Positions 16,461 to 24,535 of a stretch of 34,995 bases of DNA are shown in pieces; position 1 is the first letter of the stretch, and every line of letters begins with the position of its first letter. Position numbers and translations under genes: made by a program. Source of the stretch: Bacillota bacterium (GTDB taxonomy: Bacteria > Bacillota > Limnochordia > DTU087); NCBI GenBank assembly GCA_012798695.1, contig JAAZMR010000114.1, forward strand, positions 1 to 34,995. Reading direction: 5' to 3'. Under the pieces are notes generated by a model. The model did not search any database, was not told the DNA's origin, and saw only the letters and a program-made list of their open reading frames with translations.

Positions 16461-17624
16461 ATGGCCCGCAAACCGGCAATAGATATGCAGGGTATTGATC
16501 AAATTTTTCAGCAGACTGTGGCGGCCCTGCGTGATGGTCGAGACTCGATATCTGGCATTGCGGAAGCGGCACAAGATGAATATGAACGGTTGCAGATCCA
16601 ATCTGAGGAAATTCGCCATGAGACAGCAACCTGTGTAAAACAAGTGGATTTGCTGGAAAAGCAATTGCGGAAAGCCAAGACCCGTTTGGCTATCGTCAAT
16701 AGGGATTTCGAACGTTACGGAGAAGAGGAGATCAAACAAGCTTATCATGAGGCTCAGGCTTTGCAGATCGAGGTTGCCGTAGCTCGAGAAAGAGAGGCGG
16801 CTCTGCGGCGAAAGCGTGATGAGCTAGAGCGCAGTCTCCGCAACTTGGCCCAACTGGTGATTAGGGCCGAGAATATGGTGAAACAGGTCGGCGCGGCTAT
16901 GAACATTCTGGCCGGCAATCTGGAAGATGCCTTAGTTCAGATCGAGAGCCTGCAGGAAAAGTCGGTACTGGCTACTAGGATCATCCAAGCTCAAGAAGAT
17001 GAACGTCGTCGTGTTGCCAGGGATATTCATGATGGGCCGGCTCAGTCCATGGCCAATGTGGTTCTTAGGGCAGAGATCTGTGAACGGCTGTTAGATGCTG
17101 ACCGCAATGAACTGGCCCAGGAGCTTGCAGAACTGAAAACTATGGTAAAGAAAACCTTGGTCGATGTCCGGCGGATAATCTTTGATTTGCGACCGATGGC
17201 TTTAGATGATCTGGGCCTGGCTCCAACACTGCGTCGTTTCATGGAATCGGTCAAGGAAGAAACAGGCATCAATGCCGATCTAATTGTTCTCGGCAAAGAG
17301 CAGCGCTTAGCGGGGACGGTGGAGGTTACCGTCTTTCGTCTAATCCAAGAGGCGGTCAACAATGCTCGCAAACATGCTAAAGCCAATCGAATCATGGTCA
17401 GACTGGAGTTCACTGATAACCTCATAAACACCCAAGTGGAAGATGATGGTGTCGGTTTTGACCTGGAAAGAGCCCGCCAAAGGGCCAGGAATGCAGATAG
17501 TTATGGGTTGATGTCCATGGAGGAGCGGGTGGATCTACTAGGTGGAGAACTGCGGATAGTCTCTATGCCTGGGGAAGGCACTACAGTATCTGCTCGTATA
17601 CCACTGGGCTATACCGAAGAGTAA
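16461..17624 (+). CDS. degS: DegS-like cytoplasmic sensor histidine kinase
   Basis: A soluble NarL-type histidine kinase of 387 residues, nearly the length of B. subtilis DegS (385), with no membrane segment. Residues about 20-185 form a long charged coiled-coil sensor region as in DegS. The HisKA_3 dimerisation block is ERRRVARDIHDGPAQSMANV with phospho-acceptor H190; a second landmark is IIFDLRPMALDDLGLAPTL. The ATP-binding domain has the N-box EAVNNARKHA (297-306), DDGVGFD and SYGLMSMEERV. ATG 16461 is chosen because AAAGGAG lies 10 nt upstream; an upstream in-frame start adds 15 unsupported residues. It is 28 nt before the partner regulator, and both precede the Tad pilus locus, which they may control. 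Confidence 0.88.
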   Translation: MARKPAIDMQGIDQIFQQTVAALRDGRDSISGIAEAAQDEYERLQIQSEEIRHETATCVKQVDLLEKQLRKAKTRLAIVNRDFERYGEEEIKQAYHEAQALQIEVAVAREREAALRRKRDELERSLRNLAQLVIRAENMVKQVGAAMNILAGNLEDALVQIESLQEKSVLATRIIQAQEDERRRVARDIHDGPAQSMANVVLRAEICERLLDADRNELAQELAELKTMVKKTLVDVRRIIFDLRPMALDDLGLAPTLRRFMESVKEETGINADLIVLGKEQRLAGTVEVTVFRLIQEAVNNARKHAKANRIMVRLEFTDNLINTQVEDDGVGFDLERARQRARNADSYGLMSMEERVDLLGGELRIVSMPGEGTTVSARIPLGYTEE

Positions 17625-17652
17625 TACATATCTAAAAGAGGAGGGTGGCTTT

Positions 17653-18393
17653 TTGGATCGGATAAAGGTACTTATTGCTGATGATCATGCACTGCTGCGG
17701 CAAGGTTTGTGCCGTATCTTGGAACTAGAAGAGGATATCGAGGTGGTAGCCCAGGCAGCCGACGGCGAAGAGGCAGTGGCCCTAGCCCAAGAGCTACACC
17801 CTGATGTGATATTGATGGATATTAATATGCCGGGCCTCAATGGCCTGGAAGCCACTCGCATGGTCAAGGAAGTGGCTCCACAGAGCAAGATTCTGGTACT
17901 GACTATTCATGATGATGATGAATATGTGTTTAAGGTCATGCAAGCAGGTGCCAGCGGCTATGTGCTCAAGGATGTGGATCCATCCAATCTGGCGGAGGCG
18001 ATTCGCACGGTCAACCAGGGACATGCTTATCTCAGATCTCCCTTACTGGAAAAAGTATTAGAGGAATTCGGACGACTTTCCCAGGTTCGGGAGGAGGTAG
18101 CTGCCACTAGAGAATGGCAAGGCTCAGCCATTACTGATGACTCAAAATCTGAGGAGCCCGACAGCGGAGACCCGGGGTTGCTTGCTCGCCTTACGGCCAG
18201 AGAAAGGGAGATTTTGGAATGTATCGTGGGTGGACAAAGTAATAAGGAGATCGCCGTCACCCTAGTGATTAGTGAGAAGACAGTCAAAAACCACGTGAGC
18301 AACATATTGCGGAAACTGGATTTGGCTGACCGCACTCAGGCCGCTGTCTATGCCTTGAAGAAAGGGGTAAATGGTCGACGCATAGAGGACTAG
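17653..18393 (+). CDS. degU: DegU-like response regulator (NarL/FixJ family)
   Basis: A 246-residue response regulator. The receiver domain (1-125) has the acidic pair D10/D11 in LIADDHALLRQG, phospho-acceptor D56 in LMDINMPGLNG (same position as DegU), T84 in LTIHDDDE and K106 in YVLKDVDP. A linker of about 50 residues, longer than usual and acidic at its end, leads to a LuxR-type helix-turn-helix (about 180-240) with LTAREREILECIVGGQSNKE and EKTVKNHVSNILRKL. TTG 17653 is preceded by GAGGAGGG at about 8 nt. It is the natural partner of the DegS-like kinase. DegU-family regulators govern motility, biofilm and secretion genes elsewhere; the adjacent pilus locus is a likely target. Confidence 0.9.
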   Translation: MDRIKVLIADDHALLRQGLCRILELEEDIEVVAQAADGEEAVALAQELHPDVILMDINMPGLNGLEATRMVKEVAPQSKILVLTIHDDDEYVFKVMQAGASGYVLKDVDPSNLAEAIRTVNQGHAYLRSPLLEKVLEEFGRLSQVREEVAATREWQGSAITDDSKSEEPDSGDPGLLARLTAREREILECIVGGQSNKEIAVTLVISEKTVKNHVSNILRKLDLADRTQAAVYALKKGVNGRRIED

Positions 18394-18400
18394 CATATCT

Positions 18401-18435
18401 ATGCAAAGGCATCCCCCGCCCCCTTGCCTTTGCAT
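18401..18435 (+). terminator. Hairpin after the regulator gene
   Basis: ATGCAAAGGCA (18401-18411) and TGCCTTTGCAT (18425-18435) form a perfect 11-bp stem with a C-rich 13-nt loop, 8 nt after the regulator stop. CCCCTG follows instead of a U-tract, so it is an atypical terminator or an mRNA 3'-end stabiliser. Confidence 0.5.
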
Positions 18436-18659
18436 CCCCTGCGCAAATTCCACCTGTTCTCAACTCCTAGCTCAAGGTTGCACTACTCGGCTCGTGGAGG
18501 CAGCCTTAGGCAGGAAGGAGTAGGGCAAAAGTCCTTTTTACAGATATTTCAGCAAATAGAACCGGATCATTAGTGCTTCTTTCCCTCTTGAATTAAGCCC
18601 TTCGCAGGATTCCTTTCCAGCTCGCCTTATGAGAAAATCAATATAACAAGAAAACCTAG
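18436..18659 (+). other. Leader upstream of the c-di-GMP aptamer, no gene seen
   Basis: This stretch should hold the promoter of the Tad operon. TATAAC near 18645 could be a -10 box, but no good -35 hexamer stands 17 bp upstream, so the promoter may need an activator such as the DegU-like protein. A short inverted pair CTACTC/GAGTAG flanks a GGCAGCC-containing segment around 18484-18523. No coding frame looks real. Confidence 0.4.
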
Positions 18660-18761
18660 CTTCCGATAAAGGCAAACTCTTCGAAAGAAGAGGACGCAAA
18701 GCCACGAATCTAAAGCGGTTCAGAGTGCCGCGGAACTGCTATGATGGTCGGGCTGCCGAAG
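18660..18761 (+). ncRNA. Cyclic-di-GMP-I (GEMM) riboswitch aptamer
   Basis: The class I c-di-GMP aptamer blocks are present in order: AAAGGCAAA, a perfect CTCTTC-GAAA-GAAGAG hairpin with a GNRA loop (18677-18692), GACGCAAAGCC (18693-18703), CTAAA, a second hairpin GCGGTTC/GAACTGC, then TATGATGGTCGGGCTGCCGAA. The GNRA loop and the ACGCAAAGCC block are the hallmark of the family. CTTC (18660-18663) can close with GAAG (18758-18761), giving approximate boundaries. The aptamer is followed by an intrinsic terminator and then the flp pilin gene, so the second messenger should control Tad pilus expression. Confidence 0.92.
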
Positions 18762-18861
18762 AACGGGATAATCACCCGGCTATGGGTGTGTCGTATATCA
18801 CCCGTATCCACCTAAGAAGGAACCCGTTTGTCCAGGCCGCCGCCCAGCAAACGGGCTTTTT
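18762..18861 (+). terminator. Expression platform and terminator of the c-di-GMP riboswitch
   Basis: CCCGTTTG (18823-18830) pairs with CAAACGGG (18848-18855), followed by CTTTTT: an intrinsic terminator. AACGGG at 18762-18767, directly behind the aptamer, repeats the terminator's 3' arm and can pair with CCCGTT (18823-18828) to form an antiterminator. In between, CACCC (18773-18777) and CACCCGTA (18799-18806) compete for GGGTG (18784-18788). The layout fits transcriptional control; whether ligand turns it on or off cannot be read by eye. Confidence 0.8.
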
Positions 18862-18930
18862 GATTGGAGAAGGGTTTGCCTTTCAGGAGGTGAAGGGCTT
18901 GCGGCTTTACATAAGAGGAGGTAAGCAAAT

Positions 18931-19134
18931 ATGTTATCAACACTATGGTTCTATCTGAAGACCTGGTTTGTCATGGATGAAGAAGGACAGGGTATGGTGG
19001 AGTATGGGTTGATATTGGCGTTGGTGGCTGTAGGGGTTATCATAGCTTTAGGTGCTTTAGGTACGGACTTAAGCGGCCTCTTCCAGGGAATCGCAAACAA
19101 GGTTGGGGCGGAGACAACAACTCTAGGAACTTGA
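18931..19134 (+). CDS. flp: Flp/Fap-type major pilin
   Basis: A 67-residue prepilin, the structural subunit of the Tad pilus. The leader MLSTLWFYLKTWFVMDEEG precedes the processing site G19/Q20, and the mature protein begins QGMVEYGLILALV with Glu at +5 and Tyr at +6, the Flp signature, followed by one hydrophobic helix. A class III/type IV prepilin peptidase is needed for maturation but is not encoded in this window. ATG 18931 has GAGGAGGT 8 nt upstream. It is the first gene after the c-di-GMP riboswitch, so the pilin is the most directly controlled product. Confidence 0.93.
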   Translation: MLSTLWFYLKTWFVMDEEGQGMVEYGLILALVAVGVIIALGALGTDLSGLFQGIANKVGAETTTLGT

Positions 19135-19230
19135 GTGGGTTTCTGAGAAGATGATTCACTGCATGCAAAGGAGCTGTTGTGAGTCTCAGCGACAGTCTCC
19201 TCTACTTCTCGCAGAATTGGCGGGTTTAGC

Positions 19231-19629
19231 ATGACACAAAGGTTTTGGGGGCGGGATGACAGGGGTCAGGCCTTAGTGGAACTGGCCCTTGTCCTAACCA
19301 TCTTATTGACATTGCTTTTGGGAACGGTGGAGTTTGGCCGCATCGGCCACGCCTATCTCACAGTACTCCATGCTTCGCGGGAGGGGGCCCGTGTGGGAGC
19401 TTTGGGGTATGAGGATAAGGATATCACCGCGCGGGTGAGGGCCGCGGCTGCATCTATCCCTGATGAGGAGCTGAGCATTCAGGTATTACCAGATAAGGGG
19501 CAGCGGTTTATTGGTGAACATATAGAAGTCTCTGTTTCCCACGATGTGCACTTAGTGGTTCCCTTCTTCTCTGGGATTCTGCCAGACCCTTTTCCTGTAA
19601 TCGGCAGAACCACGATGCGCATCGAATAG
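19231..19629 (+). CDS. tadE: TadE-like minor pseudopilin
   Basis: A 132-residue TadE-family protein. After a short basic leader, RGQALVELALVLTILLTLLL gives a prepilin-like site (G12/Q13, with Glu at +5) and one transmembrane helix, continuing into VEFGRIGHAYL and HASREGARVGALG, typical of TadE. The rest is a small extracytoplasmic domain. Such pseudopilins help pilus initiation or surface presentation. ATG 19231 lacks a strong ribosome site. The 96-nt gap before it contains an imperfect long inverted repeat, perhaps setting the high pilin to low pseudopilin ratio. Confidence 0.85.
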   Translation: MTQRFWGRDDRGQALVELALVLTILLTLLLGTVEFGRIGHAYLTVLHASREGARVGALGYEDKDITARVRAAAASIPDEELSIQVLPDKGQRFIGEHIEVSVSHDVHLVVPFFSGILPDPFPVIGRTTMRIE

Positions 19630-19666
19630 ATAACTGTAGGTAGCAAGTGCCTGGGGGTGCAAAGCC

Positions 19667-20620
19667 ATGCTGGGTAAGAAACACCGAGCATTTCTCCATA
19701 GAACACACTCCAGCGGCGATGATGCTGGTGCCGTCCTAGTTATGACTGCACTCTTCTTGGTAGTCCTTCTCGGTTTTTCCGCTCTAGTAATCGATGTGGG
19801 CCTTTTATACATCAACCGTTTGGCCTTGGTCAATGCCGTGGATGCTGCGGCTTTGGCCGGAGTGCAGGATCTACCTTACAGCCCTACCATGGCCATAGAA
19901 AACGCCAAACGCTATGCCGCTACCAATGGGGCTGACCGGGATGGAGTGAGTGTCTTAGTGCGCGATAATGATCATGAAGTCCAGGTTACCGCATTCCGGG
20001 ATGTACACCTTTATCTAGCCCGAATCTTTGGCAGAACCGAGCAGCGCATAACGGCCTCTGCTACCGCTCGAGTAGGTAGTATTCGTGCCTATAGGGGTGT
20101 TGTGCCCTTCGGCATAGAAGCACAAGATTTTATCTGGGGCGAGCAATATATCCTGAAACTTGACCCTCACGTTGAACCGGGCCCTTTTCGCGGCAATTTC
20201 CAAGCACTAGCTCTAGGTGGGCAGGGGGCCTCCGACTATGAAGAAAACTTGATATATGGTTATCAAGGGGTGCTGGAAGTAGGAGACTGGATTGATACCG
20301 AACCGGGGAATATACGGGGAAAGACCATCAAGGCAGTCAGAACCAGGATCAATCAGTGTCCACACTATCCCAAATGTACTTGGGAACATGTGGAAAAGGG
20401 ATGCAGCCGAGTGGTCATCACCCCGGTGATCAAGTCCTTTCAGGATGCAAAAGGGCGGAGTGAGAAAGTGGAGGTTGTGGGCTTTGCTGCCTTCTTCCTG
20501 GAGGGTACGCTTCAAGGAAGTGACAGTGCTGTTGTCGGCAGATTTCTGCCCATCGTGGTCACCGGCGAATTGGGGGATGCCGGAGATTTTGGCCTGAGGG
20601 GATATAAACTTGTCAAGTAA
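19667..20620 (+). CDS. TadG-like pilus assembly protein
   Basis: A 317-residue membrane-anchored protein. The N-terminal TadG/TadE-type helix reads AVLVMTALFLVVLLGFSALV, followed by IDVGLLYINRLALVNAVDAA and ALAGVQDL, the typical 'pilus assembly TadG-like, N-terminal' pattern. A typical pseudopilin Glu is absent. The C-terminal part is extracytoplasmic and contains three Cys (in QCPHYPKC and KGCSR) that may form a disulfide or bind metal. No von Willebrand A domain is evident, unlike full TadG proteins, so I give no symbol. ATG 19667 has GGGGGTG 8 nt upstream. It follows tadE by 37 nt. Confidence 0.82.
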   Translation: MLGKKHRAFLHRTHSSGDDAGAVLVMTALFLVVLLGFSALVIDVGLLYINRLALVNAVDAAALAGVQDLPYSPTMAIENAKRYAATNGADRDGVSVLVRDNDHEVQVTAFRDVHLYLARIFGRTEQRITASATARVGSIRAYRGVVPFGIEAQDFIWGEQYILKLDPHVEPGPFRGNFQALALGGQGASDYEENLIYGYQGVLEVGDWIDTEPGNIRGKTIKAVRTRINQCPHYPKCTWEHVEKGCSRVVITPVIKSFQDAKGRSEKVEVVGFAAFFLEGTLQGSDSAVVGRFLPIVVTGELGDAGDFGLRGYKLVK

Positions 20621-20658
20621 TTATCGCCGGTAAGGAGCAGCTAGAGGGAGGGGCCAGG

Positions 20659-21504
20659 ATGAGAAAAAGAAAGTTACTTTTGATTGCTGCCGCCTTGGGC
20701 TTGCTGGCGGCTGTATTGACTTATACATATATTCGTTCTATGGAAACCGATAGTGTCCAGCAGGTCAAGGAAGTAGGGGTAGTGGTTGCCATGGCTGACA
20801 TACCCTCTGGCACTACCGTTAGTGCCAACATGGTGCGTCTTACTCAGATTGCCCAGACAGCCTTGCATCCGGAAGCCGCGATTACAACCAGTGAAGTCAT
20901 TGGAAGAATCACCAAGACTCCCATAGTTCAAGGGGAACAGATTCTGCGCAACCGTCTCTTGCCGGCTGGGGTGAGACCCTCCCTCTCCTTCGCTATCCCC
21001 AGCGGTAAGCGGGCGGTTTCTGTGGCGGTCAATGAGGTTGTGGGTGTAGCTGGCTTCGTCAAGCCGGGGGATCGGGTGGATATCTTGGCTACCATCGAGG
21101 ATCCGGATCTGGAAGATACGGTAACCAGTACCGTCTTGCAGGATGTAGAGATACTGGCTATAGCTCAGGACATGGAAGAACAAGTAGACAAAAAGCCTAA
21201 AGTGACGACTACGGTTACATTAGCGGTTACCTTGGCTGAAGCCCAAAAAGTGACCTTAGCTGAAGAAACCGGAGTGCTCAGATTGGCATTGCGGCCGGTA
21301 ACTGCGGCAAATAGGGAATGGGTAAACCCCACAAGTAGTGACCAGTTGGCTAAGACAGCAGCTCCCCAAGCGGCCCCTCAAGTGGTTGTGAAAACCATAG
21401 CACCCCCCAAAACGGTATCTCATCCAGCCAGGCCACCTCAGGATCATCAGGTGGAGATTATCCGGGGCACAGACCGGGAGTTAGTATCGGTGAAATCAAA
21501 TTAG
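20659..21504 (+). CDS. cpaB: Flp pilus assembly protein CpaB/RcpC
   Basis: A 281-residue inner-membrane-anchored periplasmic protein. Residues about 5-27 form a hydrophobic N-terminal anchor. A SAF/CpaB domain follows (VVVAMADIPSGTTVSANMVR), then the RcpC core SGKRAVSVAVNEVVGVAGFV and KPGDRVDILATIED. The C-terminal tail (about 225-281) is rich in Pro, Ala and Gln and looks disordered. CpaB is thought to act with the secretin in the periplasm, and the gene stands just upstream of the secretin as in Caulobacter. ATG 20659 has GAGGGAGG closely upstream. Confidence 0.92.
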   Translation: MRKRKLLLIAAALGLLAAVLTYTYIRSMETDSVQQVKEVGVVVAMADIPSGTTVSANMVRLTQIAQTALHPEAAITTSEVIGRITKTPIVQGEQILRNRLLPAGVRPSLSFAIPSGKRAVSVAVNEVVGVAGFVKPGDRVDILATIEDPDLEDTVTSTVLQDVEILAIAQDMEEQVDKKPKVTTTVTLAVTLAEAQKVTLAEETGVLRLALRPVTAANREWVNPTSSDQLAKTAAPQAAPQVVVKTIAPPKTVSHPARPPQDHQVEIIRGTDRELVSVKSN

Positions 21505-21520
21505 GGTAAAGGGGATTGTT

Positions 21521-24500
21521 GTGGTGACGACTACAAGCAGAAAGTGGCCCGGTCTCATACTTATTCTCATCATTCTTTTTGCGCTTTTCTCTGGTGTAGC
21601 TGAGTCCCAAGACTTCACCCTCCCCCCTCATGGTGAGCTATTAGTTCTACCTCGGGGGGAGTCTTTACTACTTCCTGTCTTTGAGCCCAAACGAGTAGCC
21701 GTAGCAGATCCACTGATCGCTGATGTAGTAATTGTCAATACCGAGCAGATCTTAGTCAATGGAATCAATGTGGGGACTACCACTCTGCAGATTTGGGAGA
21801 ACAATGGAGTGGCTTACTATCGAGTACGAGTGGTCCCCAACCCAGATGCCTTAGTTGCGGAATTGAGGAAGCAGCTGAATCTACCGGGAATCAAGATCCA
21901 TATCCTCAATGAAAAAGTGATTCTTGATGGCATCATTGAGAGCAATGCAGATCGGGAGCGGGCTCTCAAGCTGGCAGGCGCCTATGGTGAAGTAATTGAC
22001 TTGCTGCAGGTAACGGGGGCCTTGGCAGAGTCAGATCTTGCTCAAGAACTAGCCGAGGTTATTCAGAGGCCAGATATACAAATCAGGGAGATTAATGATT
22101 ATCTAGTGCTAGAAGGGGAGACCTCGTCTCTAGAGGAACGTCACCGGGCAGAACTGCTAGCTTCTACCTTTAACCGGCCGGTACTCAACTTCCTGAAGAT
22201 CCCTTCTGATGAGCAGCCCATGGAGCTGTTAGCTGGGGAGATCGCTCAACATATTGCCATTCCTACTATCCAAGTGAGGGTGATTGCCGATCAAACCTTC
22301 CTCTTGGAGGGCGAGGTCCCTGAACTTGCCTTAAAGGAAAGAGCTGCTGCCATTGCTCATGCCTTTGGTCAACCGGTAGTTAACCTAATTCAGGTGCAGG
22401 AGAAGCCTTCACCGGTTGCGGCAGGCACTACTGATGTGGTAGCCAAGAGTGACTCTCCTATAACTGAGCCTGGCGCTGTGGCAAAAGCCAAGCCGGGGGA
22501 TGATTCTGGTATGACTGAAGCAGTAGCGCCAGAACCTGTAGAAGCACTCCCTGCTGACACAGAAATCGCTGAGCCAGATATTCATGCCTGGGTACAGGAA
22601 ATGAAAAAGGAAATCGATGACCCCGATGTCTCTTTGCGGGTTATTCAGGACACGGTACTTTTGGAGGGTATGGTGAAATCCGAGTATGCTCGGGAGCGGC
22701 TCATCGCCATAGCTCAGCTATATCCAGTGCGCATCGTGGATTTATTGCAGATGGAAGACCAGCCGATTGATCACCTGACTCAGGAAAGAGAATGGCTGGT
22801 GCGATATATCAATGACCCGAATATCCAGGTCACCTTAGTACACAACACTGTACTTTTGGAGGGGGAAATTGCCTCTGAGCTGTCACGGCGGCGGGCGGTG
22901 GCTGTTGCCCGGGCTTTAGGGCTGGAAGTTGTAGATTTGCTGGAACTCAAGGCAGATATACTGGAAGCAGATCATGTTGATGGCTTCACGGAACTAGATG
23001 ATGCGGAAGTGACTACACCAGATTTATGCCAGATAGTTCCAGATATGAAGGCGGCTTTGGGCGAGGAAAACCTCCAGATCTTCGAACTAAATGGGTTGAT
23101 TGTGATTGAAGGACAGGTGCCCAACGAGTTTCGCAAACTGAGGGCAGAGCGCATCGCCGCTACTTTTCAGGTGCCTCTCTTGACCCTTATTCAAATTGAG
23201 CATTCCCCAGTAGAAGAGGCGAATGAGCAGGTGAAGCCCACGGAACCGGCAGATATGGCACTCGTCGAACCGTCGGGAGAGCCTAAAGCAACACCCAAGC
23301 AGTCCACGGTGGCGATGGAAGCAAGTGATATAGCCTCAGAAGGAACCGAGCCAGAGGGCATGGCGGTCCCCTTGGAAGGATCTGCTGAACAACATGAAAC
23401 TGATGCAGCTCGAGAAATCGAAAACGCCGTCGGCCTATCCGGGGTGGTTGTGCACATGATACAAGGCGCAGCCGTTTTGGATGGTTTCGTGCAAAATGAA
23501 CTAGAAGCCCAGGGAGCGGAAGCCATAGCCGGGCTCTTCGCCGATATGGTAGTCAACCGCCTACAGATACTCCCCCCAGCCGAGATCCCCGGTCCCGGGC
23601 TTTGTGAAATGATCAGTGAGGTTCTGGCTCTACCCACAGTCCAAGTGAATTTAGCTGGCGAAAAACTGCTCTTAGAAGGCGTTGTCTCCGATCAGAAAGA
23701 GTTGGAACGGGCAGTGAAAATCGCCGGTGCTTTCGGAAAAGAAGTGATCAACCTGATTCGGGTAGAGGCACCTCTGCAGGTACTGCTTAAGGTCAAGGTA
23801 GTAGAGGCCAGCCGAGTGGATCTAGATCGAGTGGGCATCAGTTGGGGCTCCCTGGAAAGGGGAGTACTCATTCCCGATGTTGTGTATATAGGAGAACTGA
23901 TGATTGATGAGCCCTTAGAAAGGCTGTATCCCATTGGAGCTAGACTGGAAGCACTAATCGATGAGGGTAAGGCCCGGCTTCTGGCTGCACCGAGCCTACT
24001 TACTCTTAGTGGCAAGGCAGCTGAGTTCTTGTCGGGAGGCGAGATCCCGGTAACAGTCCCTAAGGATGGAGATTTGCAGATCCTTTGGAAGGAATATGGA
24101 GTTAAGCTCAACATCCTGCCTGTTGTGGTAGATGAAGATGCTGTTGAGGTGATCGTAAGACCGGAAGTCTCTACTTTGGACTGGGCGAATGGCATCCGCA
24201 TTGATTCCTTGACACTGCCGGCCATGAAAACTCGGAGGACAGAGACAGTAGTCTATATCCAAGATGGTACGACCTTTGTGATCAGCGGCCTTTTGGCAAA
24301 CACTGACTCACAGCAGGTACATAAAGTGCCATTGCTTGGTGATCTGCCGATTATCGGGAAGCTGTTTCGCAGTGAGCAGTTCAAGACTGATCAGTCAGAG
24401 TTGATCTTCTTCGTTACACCCCACATCCTCAGGGGCAATGAACCAGCTATGGATCAGGAACTTTGGCGAGATGAGGATATACAAAGAAGGGAGGGACTCA

Positions 24501-24535
24501 CTTGTGCGCCAGCGGTTGCGTCTTTTGATTGCTGA
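21521..24535 (+). CDS. cpaC: Secretin CpaC with about eight BON-like repeats
   Basis: The outer-membrane channel of the Tad pilus, 1004 residues, roughly twice the usual CpaC length. A signal peptide (about 1-29) precedes an N-terminal pilus-secretin domain (about 36-106, PKRVAVADPLIADVVIVN). Then come about eight BON-like modules of roughly 58 residues at 108-164, 171-227, 234-292, 352-411, 418-476, 500-560, 627-684 and 691-748, each with a core like 'I-x-V-x-x-I-x-x-x-V-x-L-E-G' and an ending like 'VVDLLQV'. Acidic Pro/Ala/Glu-rich linkers lie at about 293-350 and 562-625. The secretin domain spans about 750-972, with AAPSLLTLSGKAAEFLSGGE, IPVTVP, VPLLGDLPIIGKLFR and ELIFFVTPHIL. GTG 21521 has AAAGGGGA upstream; GTG 21524 is possible. 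Its presence implies an outer membrane. Confidence 0.93.
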   Translation: MVTTTSRKWPGLILILIILFALFSGVAESQDFTLPPHGELLVLPRGESLLLPVFEPKRVAVADPLIADVVIVNTEQILVNGINVGTTTLQIWENNGVAYYRVRVVPNPDALVAELRKQLNLPGIKIHILNEKVILDGIIESNADRERALKLAGAYGEVIDLLQVTGALAESDLAQELAEVIQRPDIQIREINDYLVLEGETSSLEERHRAELLASTFNRPVLNFLKIPSDEQPMELLAGEIAQHIAIPTIQVRVIADQTFLLEGEVPELALKERAAAIAHAFGQPVVNLIQVQEKPSPVAAGTTDVVAKSDSPITEPGAVAKAKPGDDSGMTEAVAPEPVEALPADTEIAEPDIHAWVQEMKKEIDDPDVSLRVIQDTVLLEGMVKSEYARERLIAIAQLYPVRIVDLLQMEDQPIDHLTQEREWLVRYINDPNIQVTLVHNTVLLEGEIASELSRRRAVAVARALGLEVVDLLELKADILEADHVDGFTELDDAEVTTPDLCQIVPDMKAALGEENLQIFELNGLIVIEGQVPNEFRKLRAERIAATFQVPLLTLIQIEHSPVEEANEQVKPTEPADMALVEPSGEPKATPKQSTVAMEASDIASEGTEPEGMAVPLEGSAEQHETDAAREIENAVGLSGVVVHMIQGAAVLDGFVQNELEAQGAEAIAGLFADMVVNRLQILPPAEIPGPGLCEMISEVLALPTVQVNLAGEKLLLEGVVSDQKELERAVKIAGAFGKEVINLIRVEAPLQVLLKVKVVEASRVDLDRVGISWGSLERGVLIPDVVYIGELMIDEPLERLYPIGARLEALIDEGKARLLAAPSLLTLSGKAAEFLSGGEIPVTVPKDGDLQILWKEYGVKLNILPVVVDEDAVEVIVRPEVSTLDWANGIRIDSLTLPAMKTRRTETVVYIQDGTTFVISGLLANTDSQQVHKVPLLGDLPIIGKLFRSEQFKTDQSELIFFVTPHILRGNEPAMDQELWRDEDIQRREGLTCAPAVASFDC

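Noticed and set aside
18725-18958. A 77-codon frame running through the c-di-GMP aptamer and into flp
   Set aside because: It covers the conserved aptamer and terminator and overlaps flp in another frame; the RNA reading explains the sequence better.
21840-23770. Recent tandem DNA duplication or CRISPR-like repeat in the secretin gene
   Set aside because: The repeats are visible only as protein modules; nucleotide copies are diverged and spacing is irregular.
23692-24225. A 177-codon minus-strand frame inside the secretin gene
   Set aside because: Ser/Thr-rich antisense shadow of a strongly conserved secretin domain, without its own motifs.
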